Below, piece after piece: positions 47,059-54,235 of a DNA stretch of 64,000 nt (position 1 is its first letter; each line of letters opens with the position of its first letter). The stretch lies in NCBI RefSeq assembly GCF_026283925.1, contig NZ_JAPDPF010000005.1, forward strand, positions 1 to 64,000, given 5' to 3'. Origin of the DNA: Dyella halodurans (GTDB lineage Bacteria > Pseudomonadota > Gammaproteobacteria > Xanthomonadales > Rhodanobacteraceae). Under the pieces are notes generated by a model. The model ran no database searches. It was given only the letters and a program-made list of their open reading frames with translations, and was not told the DNA's origin. Made by a program: the position numbers and the translations under genes.

Positions 47059-47748
47059 TCAGGCCAGCGATTTCAGCATGGCCATCGCGAGCTCCTCCGG
47101 CGGCTGCGCACCCATGCGGGGCACGCGATCTTTCAGCACGAAGCCCGGCACGCCCGCGATGCCCTGGTGCCGGGCGTCATCGAGCCATCGCGGCAACGGT
47201 GTCCCGTGCATGGGCGCGACCAGCAGAGCGAGCGTGCGAGCGCGCTCAAGACCAAACGCTTCACCGATACCTGCAAGCACCTGCAGGTCGCCGATATCCT
47301 CATTGCGACAGAAGAATGCGTCGAACAGACGATCGATGAGCTGGGCCTGGAGCGCATGACCACCCGACTGCCCGGCGTGTTCTATCAGCCGATGCGCGGC
47401 AATCGTATTGGGCATGAGCTCGATGTGCTCAAAATCGAACTCCACCCCAGTGGCCAGCCCGACCTCGCGAACCTGGCGACGACGTGCCTCGACGGCGCTC
47501 GCCGAGCCCAGGCGCTTCAGGTAGAAGGCCTGGAACGGGACGCCTGAAAGTGGCAGATCCGGCAGTAGCGGCAGCGACTTCCACTGCACGACGACTTCCA
47601 CATCCGGGTAGCCAAGCCTGAGCAAGTCGATCGCCTGCTCGAGCTGCCGCTTTCCGATCAGGCACCAGGGGCAGACGAGATCGAAATAGAACTCGACGGC
47701 GATGCGCCGCTGCAGCGTTTTTGCATCGACTTCCGCTGGGCAGCTCAT
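47059..47748 (-). CDS. DsbA/FrnE-like thiol oxidoreductase
   Basis: 229 residues of the DsbA-like 2-hydroxychromene-isomerase/FrnE superfamily. The N-terminal VEFYFDLVCPWCLIGKRQLEQAID has a CPWC motif, and the C-terminal GVPGFVLKDRVPRMGAQPPEELAMAM is the cis-Pro strand region. There is no signal peptide, so it is cytoplasmic. It overlaps the preceding hydrolase stop by four bases (ATGA), so the pair is translationally coupled and is the last part of the minus-strand catabolic operon. Confidence 0.85.
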   Translation of the reverse strand: MSCPAEVDAKTLQRRIAVEFYFDLVCPWCLIGKRQLEQAIDLLRLGYPDVEVVVQWKSLPLLPDLPLSGVPFQAFYLKRLGSASAVEARRRQVREVGLATGVEFDFEHIELMPNTIAAHRLIEHAGQSGGHALQAQLIDRLFDAFFCRNEDIGDLQVLAGIGEAFGLERARTLALLVAPMHGTPLPRWLDDARHQGIAGVPGFVLKDRVPRMGAQPPEELAMAMLKSLA

Positions 47749-48305
47749 CGCAGCGAATCGATGAGTGTCTCCGCCAACGGCCACGGCCCGTAACCCGCGG
47801 CAGGGTTGAGGTGGCCGACATCGCCGAGCTCGACGAGGCGGCTGCCCCAGGCATCGGCCAGTCCGGCAGCGCGCTGGGCGCTGCACAGCGGATCGGTGCT
47901 GCTGGAGGCGAGCGTACTGGGAAATGGCAGGCGTCCGCGCGGAACCGGCAGCCAGCCGTTGTCGCTGAGTGCTTCCATGGTCGGATAACCGGCCGGCATC
48001 GGCGATTCCAGGTCGGCCGGCGCGGCGAGCAGCGCGCTATGGATGGGACGATGCTGCCGCTGTGCCCAGTGCACCGTGATCAGCACGCCGGCACTGTGCG
48101 CGACCAGAATCACCGGGCCGTCGATGTCGGCGAGCGTCTCGTCGAGTGCCGCCACGCGCGCTGCAAGGCTGAGCTTGTCATGTTGCAGTGGCGGCACCGA
48201 GCGGGAGCCGGGAAGCTTCGCTTCGAGCAGGGTCTGCCAGTGCTCGGCGACGTGGTCGCGCAGCCCGGGCACGAACAGGATCGTCGGGTTCGAGAGGTTT
48301 TGCAT
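47745..48305 (-). CDS. RBBP9/YdeN-type alpha/beta hydrolase
   Basis: 186 residues of the small serine-hydrolase RBBP9/YdeN family. ILFVPGLRDHVAEHWQTLLEA is the typical start, PVILVAHSAGVLITVHWAQ has the nucleophile Ser, and VELGDVGHLNPAAGYGPWP has the His, with an Asp (STDPLCS) between them. It probably hydrolyses a carboxylic ester or lactone. It is translationally coupled to the DsbA-like gene and starts 26 bases behind the MFS gene, in the same operon. Confidence 0.88.
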   Translation of the reverse strand: MQNLSNPTILFVPGLRDHVAEHWQTLLEAKLPGSRSVPPLQHDKLSLAARVAALDETLADIDGPVILVAHSAGVLITVHWAQRQHRPIHSALLAAPADLESPMPAGYPTMEALSDNGWLPVPRGRLPFPSTLASSSTDPLCSAQRAAGLADAWGSRLVELGDVGHLNPAAGYGPWPLAETLIDSLR

Positions 48306-48330
48306 CGATGGCGAATCCGTGGATGAAATA

Positions 48331-49677
48331 TCAGTGCGCCGGCGTGGATGCCGAGGCCTGGATGCGTGCGAGATCGTTGGCGTAATGGCGGCGACCCATC
48401 CAGAACGCGGTCGCCGCGAACACCGCCATCAGCGGAATCCACTTGAAGGCGCCGAGCAGGCCGATGTGGTCGGCCAACAGGCCGGTAAGCACGGGGCCGG
48501 GCGCGAGCCCCAGCAGATTGTTTGCGAGGGTGAGCGTGGCGAACGCGGAGGCGTGGATCGGCGTCGGCGTGAGATTCGCGACCATCGCACCGGCCGGACC
48601 GGCCGTGCCGGCGGCGAGGAACATGCCCAGACCGATCATGCTCAGCTGGCCGGGTCCCGGCGGCAACTGGAACGCAATGCCGAGCATGATCGCCGTGATC
48701 AGGCAGAACGCGATGGCCATGGCCATCTTGCGCGATGGCAGGCGACGGCATAGGCGATCGGTGATGGCACCGCACATCACCATGCCCAGGGCGGCGATCA
48801 GCACAAAGGCGGCTGCGCTGACGCCGGCCTTGTCGGGCGTCATGCCGTAGTAGCGGTTGAGGAAACTGGGCAACCAGGCCATCACCGCAGCCATGATGAA
48901 CAGCTGCAAGCCACTGCCGATGTAGGCGCAAATCACCGATGCGCTGGAAAACAGGCCGCTGAACAGGCTGCGCAGCGACAGGCGAAAGCCTGGCTCGGAG
49001 GCACCCGGGCGCAGGCCTTCGCCGCCACGCTCGCGAAGCCTGCGCTCGCTCACCGTCACCGCATAGAGCAGCACCAGTGCGCCGCCGAAGGCCGCCATGG
49101 CGGCGAACGCCCAGCGCCAGCCGAGATGCGTGGCGAGAATGCCGCCCAACGCCATGCCGGCGACCGAACCAAAGGCGCCACCCGCCATGAAGGCGCCGGT
49201 GAGGGTAGAGCGCAAGTGCGCAGGGAACACGCTGATGATCAGCGCAACGCCGACGCTGCCATAGGCGGCCTCACCCAGGCCGACAAAAAAACGTGCGGCG
49301 AACATCTGTCCGAAGCTCGTTGCCAGGCTGCAGGCAAGCGTGGCGAGGCTCCACAGCGTGGCCATCAGGATGATGCTGCGTACGCGTCCCCAGCGGTCGG
49401 CGAGCACCGAGAGCGGGAAGGTGAGCAGGCCTACCAGCAGCGCGACGATGCCGGAGAGCGAGCCCAGCTGCGTATCGGACAAGCCCCATTCGGCCTTGAG
49501 CAGCGGAAAGACCGCATTGAGCACCTGGCGCGACATGTAGTCCGACAGCAGCAGCCCGAACGTGAGGGCGAACACGAGCCACGCGTAAAAGCGCGGCGTA
49601 GCGGTGGACGTGGCAAACGTCTGCGGTGAAGCTTCGGCGTAGTGCATTCCCAAAACGGTATCCTCGCCAGCATCCAT
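48331..49677 (-). CDS. MFS transporter (aromatic acid/organic anion type)
   Basis: About 448 residues with 12 hydrophobic segments. N-terminal FYAWLVFALTFGLLLSDYMSRQVL is followed by the MFS signature between TM2 and TM3 (FPLSVLADRWGRVRSII), and the second half shows the equivalent GAITDRLCRRLPSRKMA. It resembles the anion:cation symporter group (hexuronate, phthalate and other aromatic acid carriers). It most likely imports or exports the organic acid handled by the cluster. The start at 49677 is the best in-frame ATG but has no strong ribosome site; 49647 is an alternative. Confidence 0.88.
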   Translation of the reverse strand: MDAGEDTVLGMHYAEASPQTFATSTATPRFYAWLVFALTFGLLLSDYMSRQVLNAVFPLLKAEWGLSDTQLGSLSGIVALLVGLLTFPLSVLADRWGRVRSIILMATLWSLATLACSLATSFGQMFAARFFVGLGEAAYGSVGVALIISVFPAHLRSTLTGAFMAGGAFGSVAGMALGGILATHLGWRWAFAAMAAFGGALVLLYAVTVSERRLRERGGEGLRPGASEPGFRLSLRSLFSGLFSSASVICAYIGSGLQLFIMAAVMAWLPSFLNRYYGMTPDKAGVSAAAFVLIAALGMVMCGAITDRLCRRLPSRKMAMAIAFCLITAIMLGIAFQLPPGPGQLSMIGLGMFLAAGTAGPAGAMVANLTPTPIHASAFATLTLANNLLGLAPGPVLTGLLADHIGLLGAFKWIPLMAVFAATAFWMGRRHYANDLARIQASASTPAH

Positions 49678-49764
49678 GCCGTGATTGATGGCGCGATTGC
49701 GCGTCTCACGCGGTGGGTCGCCGGGTGGAGCGCCCACGGCGCTCCGCCCGGCGACGGTGACGGC

Positions 49765-50823
49765 TCAGGCAGCGAGCTCGGTCAGACTACGCTTGGCTGG
49801 CTTGCGATTCGGCGAAAAGCCGTTGGCGGCCAGGGTCTCCTCGATGGTGTCGTAGAACACGCCGATCTTCAGGATCTCGCGCGCCTCCTTGCCATTGGCG
49901 ACCTCGCGACCGAATTCGCGCGACATGCGCACCAGCTGTTCGATCTGTTGCACCGTCGTCATCTTGCCGGTGCGCGACTGGTTCCACAGGTTGTCCTCGA
50001 TGCCGCAGCGCACGTGCAGGCCCATGGCGATGCCCATCATGTTGATCGGCAGCACGTTGCGCATGCTGCTTTCGACCGTCAGCATGGTGCCGTCAGGGAT
50101 GGCGCGCACGAAGTTGGCCAGGCTGTAGATGGTGGGCTGGTCCATGCCGCCGCCGATCGCCACCCAGTTGCACACCAGCGGGCCCTTGTAGACGCCGCGG
50201 CGGATCAGGCGCTCCACCGTCTCGTAGCTGTTGATGTTGTAGAACTGGAACGCGCTCTGGATGCCGGCGGCGGTGAGGCGCTTGACGTGCTCCTCAATGA
50301 AGCCTGGGCCGGAGGGCACGATCATCTCGCGATAGGCCTGGTAGTTGTGCGGCTCGGCCAGGGAGGTGCCGGCGAGATCCGCCATTTCCATCTGCTCGAC
50401 CACGTTCATCTGGGTCGTGTTGACGGTGACCGTCACCTGGTCCGGCTTGGGGTCGAGTTCGGCCAGCATGTGGCGGGTGTCGTCCTGCAGCCACTGGGCG
50501 GCGGCGCCGTCGGACTCGGGCGCGAAGGAGATCGAGCCGCCGACCTGGATGACCATGTCCGGCACCGCCTTGCGTACGCCGGCAATCAGTTCATTGAACA
50601 TGGACAGCCGCTTGGAGCCCTTGCCGTCCAGCTCGCGCACGTGCAGGTGCAAGACCGAGGCGCCAGCGTTGTAGCAGTCGACCGCCTTCTGCACCTGCTC
50701 GGCCATGGTGACGGGAATGTCTTCCGGAAAGTCCGAAGGAATCCACTCGGGACCATAAGGCGCTGCAGTGATGACCAGCTTGTCCTGGTTTTCGGGAAAC
50801 AGCGAACCGTCGAGGAAATTCAT
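49765..50823 (-). CDS. BKACE (DUF849) beta-keto acid cleavage enzyme
   Basis: 352 residues of the BKACE family, zinc enzymes that split a beta-keto acid with acetyl-CoA into acetoacetate and a new acyl-CoA. Family motifs are LVITAAPYGPEW, NAGASVLHLHVRELDGKGS (the HxH metal ligands), QVGGSISF, HNYQAYREMIV, and RCGIEDNLWNQS (the C-terminal metal Glu). The native beta-keto substrate is unknown; known members act on 3-keto-5-aminohexanoate, dehydrocarnitine and other beta-keto acids. It is second behind TauD/TfdA (35-base gap). Confidence 0.92.
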   Translation of the reverse strand: MNFLDGSLFPENQDKLVITAAPYGPEWIPSDFPEDIPVTMAEQVQKAVDCYNAGASVLHLHVRELDGKGSKRLSMFNELIAGVRKAVPDMVIQVGGSISFAPESDGAAAQWLQDDTRHMLAELDPKPDQVTVTVNTTQMNVVEQMEMADLAGTSLAEPHNYQAYREMIVPSGPGFIEEHVKRLTAAGIQSAFQFYNINSYETVERLIRRGVYKGPLVCNWVAIGGGMDQPTIYSLANFVRAIPDGTMLTVESSMRNVLPINMMGIAMGLHVRCGIEDNLWNQSRTGKMTTVQQIEQLVRMSREFGREVANGKEAREILKIGVFYDTIEETLAANGFSPNRKPAKRSLTELAA

Positions 50824-50858
50824 GGCTTGTCCTGTTGATATGGAGTGGTAGGGGCAAT

Positions 50859-51707
50859 TCAGAACGTGGCGCTGCCGATGATGCCGGCGCGTTCCATCTT
50901 TCGATGGCAGGGCGGGTAATCCATGACGGCATAGTGTTGGGTGGAACGGTTGTCCCAGATGGCGACGCTGTTCTTCTGCCAGCGCCAGCGCACCTGGTAC
51001 TCGGGGATATAGGCCTGGCTGATCAGGTAGCTGAGCAGTTGGCCTGCACCCGGGTTGGCGTCCTGGCCGAAGCGCACGTTCTCCCTGGTGTGGAAGTTGC
51101 TGAAGTGCGTGGTGAAGGCGTTGACGAACAGCACCTTCTCGCCGGTCTCCGGATGCGTGCGCACCACCGGGTGCTCGGCATCGGGATATTGGGCCTTGAG
51201 CGCGAGGCGCCTTTCGATCGGCATCGCCGCGCCGAACGAGGCCTCGATGCTGTGGCGTGCCCGCAGGTTGGCGATCTGCGCCTTCACGTGCTCGGGCAAC
51301 ATCTCGTAGGCAAGCGCCATGTTCGCCCACATGGTATCGCCGCCCACGGGCGGGCATTCCACGCAGCGCAGCACGCAGCCCATCGGCGGCGCCTCGCGCC
51401 AGGTGGCATCGGTATGCCAGGCGTTTTCGTAGCGGTCGATCGGCGTGTCGGGCGTCTTGTAGATCTGCACCAGGCCCGGCGCATCGGGATGGCTGGGCGC
51501 CACCGGATGGTCCTCCAGCTCGCCGAAGCGGCGCGCGAAGGCCACGTGGTCCTGGCGGCTGATGTCCTGGTCGCGCAGGAACAACACGCGATGTTTGAGC
51601 AGGGCCGCCTTGATCTCGGCGAACAGGGCCTCATCGTGGGCGGCGTCGGCGAGGCTCACGCCGAACAGTTCAGCGCCGATATGACAGGTCAGTGGCTCGA
51701 TGCGCAT
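50859..51707 (-). CDS. TauD/TfdA-family Fe(II)/2-oxoglutarate dioxygenase
   Basis: 282-residue non-haem iron dioxygenase. The iron facial triad is His-Asp in ENAWHTDATWREAPP (HxD) and the distal His in WDNRSTQHYAVMDYP, with Arg downstream for 2-oxoglutarate (CHRKME region). HSPLTCHIGAE-like N terminus (IEPLTCHIGAELFGV) is classic for TfdA/TauD proteins. It probably hydroxylates an alkanoate, sulfonate or aryloxyalkanoate, which would supply the oxygen step of the pathway. It ends 35 bases before BKACE and starts 9 bases behind the oxidoreductase stop. Confidence 0.92.
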   Translation of the reverse strand: MRIEPLTCHIGAELFGVSLADAAHDEALFAEIKAALLKHRVLFLRDQDISRQDHVAFARRFGELEDHPVAPSHPDAPGLVQIYKTPDTPIDRYENAWHTDATWREAPPMGCVLRCVECPPVGGDTMWANMALAYEMLPEHVKAQIANLRARHSIEASFGAAMPIERRLALKAQYPDAEHPVVRTHPETGEKVLFVNAFTTHFSNFHTRENVRFGQDANPGAGQLLSYLISQAYIPEYQVRWRWQKNSVAIWDNRSTQHYAVMDYPPCHRKMERAGIIGSATF

Positions 51708-51716
51708 GGCAGTTCC

Positions 51717-52697
51717 TCAGAGGACAAAGATCGACGAGCCGGTGGTCTTGCGCGATTCCAGGTCGCGGTGGGCCTGCACCGCATCCTCGAGCGCATAGCG
51801 CTGGTTGATCTCGATCTTGATGCGGCCGGACGCGACCTGGCTGAACAGCTCATTGGCGAGCTCGGCCTTTTCGGCGGGATCCGCGATGTAGTCGGCCAGC
51901 GCAGGGCGGGTGAGGTATAGCGAGCCCTTCATGGCGAGGATCTGCGGGTCGAACGGCGGGATCGTGCCGGAGGCGGTGCCCACGCAGACCATGAGGCCAC
52001 GACGACGCAGCGAATCGAGCGACGCCATGAACGTGTTCCTGCCAACCGAATCGAACACGACCGACACACCCTTGCCGTCGGTCAGCTCGCGCACGCGCGC
52101 GGCGACGTCTTCGTGGCTGTAGTTGATGGTTTCGGCACAGCCATGGGCGCGCGCAACCGCGGCCTTCTCGTCGGTCGAGACCGTGCCGATCACGCGCAGG
52201 CCGAGCAGCCTGGCCCATTGGGACACGATCAAGCCGACGCCACCGGCGGCGGCGTGCAGGAGAATCGTCTCGCCCGCCACGAACGGGTAGATACGGCGCA
52301 TCAGGTAGGCCGCGGTCAGTCCGCGCATGGTCATTGCGGCAGCGGTTTCGCTGTCAATGGCGCTTGGCAGGCGGACCAGCGGAGCGGCCGGCACCAGGCG
52401 GGCCGTGCTGTACGCGCCGAGCGTGTTGAGAAATCCCGTGTAGGTGACGCGGTCGCCCACGGCGACGTTGGTCACGCCCACACCGACTTCCTCGACAATG
52501 CCTGCCGCCTCCACGCCAATGCCGTTGGGCAGCGGAATCGGGTAGGTGCCGTTGCGGAAATAGGTGTCGGCGAAATTCAGGCCCACCGCCTGGTGGCGCA
52601 GCCGCACTTGGCCTGGGCCGGGCGCACCGACCTCGACTTTCTCATAGCGCAGCACGTCAGGGCTGCCGGCCTCGTAAAAGCGGATTGCATGTTCCAC
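51717..52697 (-). CDS. NADPH:quinone oxidoreductase-like MDR dehydrogenase
   Basis: 326 residues, zinc-less medium-chain reductase of the quinone oxidoreductase (Qor) group: N-terminal GroES-like domain (GPGQVRLRHQAVGLNFADTYFRNGTYP), Rossmann motif ETILLHAAAGGVGLIVSQWARLLG, and TDGKGVSVVFDSVGRNTF. There are no structural zinc cysteines. Such enzymes reduce enones or quinones with NADPH, which fits reduction of an alpha,beta-unsaturated intermediate. It precedes TauD in the same operon and follows the Usp-hemerythrin gene by 59 bases. Confidence 0.93.
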   Translation of the reverse strand: MEHAIRFYEAGSPDVLRYEKVEVGAPGPGQVRLRHQAVGLNFADTYFRNGTYPIPLPNGIGVEAAGIVEEVGVGVTNVAVGDRVTYTGFLNTLGAYSTARLVPAAPLVRLPSAIDSETAAAMTMRGLTAAYLMRRIYPFVAGETILLHAAAGGVGLIVSQWARLLGLRVIGTVSTDEKAAVARAHGCAETINYSHEDVAARVRELTDGKGVSVVFDSVGRNTFMASLDSLRRRGLMVCVGTASGTIPPFDPQILAMKGSLYLTRPALADYIADPAEKAELANELFSQVASGRIKIEINQRYALEDAVQAHRDLESRKTTGSSIFVL

Positions 52698-52756
52698 GCG
52701 ATACTCCTTGACTCAAAATTCGGGCGGGGTGCGCCTGAGGTGTGGCGGGTGACGCG

Positions 52757-53782
52757 CTACGGGTCGGCTGCATCTGGCGCGAAATTGACGATGCGCGAGA
52801 ACAACCGCCGATGCTCGGCCTCGTTCTCTTCATCCCTGCCGCCGTCGCGGCTGTCGACGAAGGCAGCGTGAACCGCGCGCCAGTCCGCTTCGGTGAGATA
52901 GCGCTCGGCGGCCGGGATGATCACGCCTTCCTCGCGCCCCATGTGTTCCCACATGAAATGTGCGTACTGTTCGACGGCGTCACGCAGCTCGCCGAGGGTG
53001 GCGGCGCTGCGGTCGTAGCGCTCGAGCAGGGCGGCGTGTGCCTCGACCAGGGAACGACCGCGCTCGTGCTGGCGTTCCAGCTCGTCCAGCTCGGCATGGA
53101 ACACCGCGGTCCGTTCGCGCAAGCGCTTGTACAGCTGGTCGTGTCCTTTCACGCGGCGCGCGGCGGCCGGGAATTCCATGATGTAACGGACCATGGCCCG
53201 CATCAGCGGCACATCGGCGCTACCACCTTGTTGTGAATAGGTGTTCACCAGACGCAGCCAGGCATGCAGGACCGCGGCTACCGAGCGGTGTTCTTCACGG
53301 ATCCTGGCAATCACCGGATTGGCGTTGCCCAACTCACGCATCGAAGACACCAGCACGGGCAGTTCGCCGTGCGTCAGCACGTTCAGCGTCTGCGAGCCGA
53401 GCGTCGTGCCGGTGCGCGCCTTCTGACCGTGCGAGGCCATGAAGACCAGGTCGCAGCCGGCGTCGCGCGCCACCTCGAGGATGGCCTCGTACGGCGTACC
53501 GCCGCCGCGCACTTGCGAAGCGCACGGCACCCCGAGCGCACGGGCAGCCGATTCCGCCATGGTGAGCAGCGCGCGCGCGCGGTCCTGGTAGGTATCGCGG
53601 TACTCGGCCGGCGAAGCCGGGCGCACTACGTCGGCGTCGCCAGCCGCCCGTGAAGCATGCTCCGCCTGGACATGCAGAAAAGTCACACGCGCGCCCAACG
53701 TATGCGCGAACTTGACGGCCCGACTGACCGTCTCGATCGATAGTTCGGTGTCATCGAGTGGAACAAGCAGATGACGGTACAT
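52757..53782 (-). CDS. Usp - hemerythrin (HHE) fusion protein
   Basis: 341 residues. The universal-stress-protein domain (about 1-155) begins MYRHLLVPLDDTELSIETV and ends in the ATP-binding loop GTTLGSQTLNVLTHGELPVLV. The hemerythrin-like HHE domain (about 170-330) has REEHRSVAAVLHAWL, HAELDELERQHERGRSLVEAH and HFMWEHMGREEGVII, the repeated His/Glu iron ligands. AGGAG five bases before the ATG at 53782 supports this start. It is probably an oxygen/NO or stress sensor leading the operon. It is the first gene behind motif B. Confidence 0.88.
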   Translation of the reverse strand: MYRHLLVPLDDTELSIETVSRAVKFAHTLGARVTFLHVQAEHASRAAGDADVVRPASPAEYRDTYQDRARALLTMAESAARALGVPCASQVRGGGTPYEAILEVARDAGCDLVFMASHGQKARTGTTLGSQTLNVLTHGELPVLVSSMRELGNANPVIARIREEHRSVAAVLHAWLRLVNTYSQQGGSADVPLMRAMVRYIMEFPAAARRVKGHDQLYKRLRERTAVFHAELDELERQHERGRSLVEAHAALLERYDRSAATLGELRDAVEQYAHFMWEHMGREEGVIIPAAERYLTEADWRAVHAAFVDSRDGGRDEENEAEHRRLFSRIVNFAPDAADP

Positions 53783-54235
53783 ACTGACTCCTGACAGGTG
53801 TGCTACCCGTGAACCTGGACGGGGCCGGCCCACCAGCGCCGGACGCCGATGAAACCCACCGCTGCTGCCGTGAAGGGGAGTCTCCGCCGCCCGCGCCCGA
53901 TGCCGCCGATCGCAGGCCTGGATTTTCGAGAGCCGGGCCCGGTCGCAAGACGCTCCACTTCAAGTCGTTCACGCCGGCGTCGCAGCCGGGAGTCCCCCAA
54001 CCCTAAAACGTTGCGAGGCCAAGCCTAGGTCTGGTCACCCATGTGCTCCCCCCCCGGCTAGGAGGGGGGCGGGTGGCTCGATAGCGAGTGGTCACGAGCG
54101 GCGCGGCGTGCCTACAATGTCTTGCGATCGTGCACCGCACACGCTCGCGGACTTCATCGGTCGGCGCGCCTCCGTGCCAGCGATCGCGTCACCCGTTCGG
54201 AGACCTTGCTCCAGCGCACCACGGGAACCTGTCTG
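53783..54235. other. Divergent control region of the usp and luxR genes
   Basis: About 450 bases without a gene, between divergent operons. It contains motif B (54048-54073). The rest is GC-rich with several small inverted repeats but no clear promoter hexamers. Confidence 0.6.
54048..54073 (-). promoter_or_regulatory. Operator-like motif B (usp-qor-tauD operon / luxR)
   Basis: On the minus strand it reads C3-G-C6, eight variable bases (TCCTAGCC), then G8, 265 bases before the Usp-hemerythrin start. Relative to motif A and C the T is replaced by G and the C-run is one longer. It could act on both divergent genes; luxR starts 163 bases away. Confidence 0.6.
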
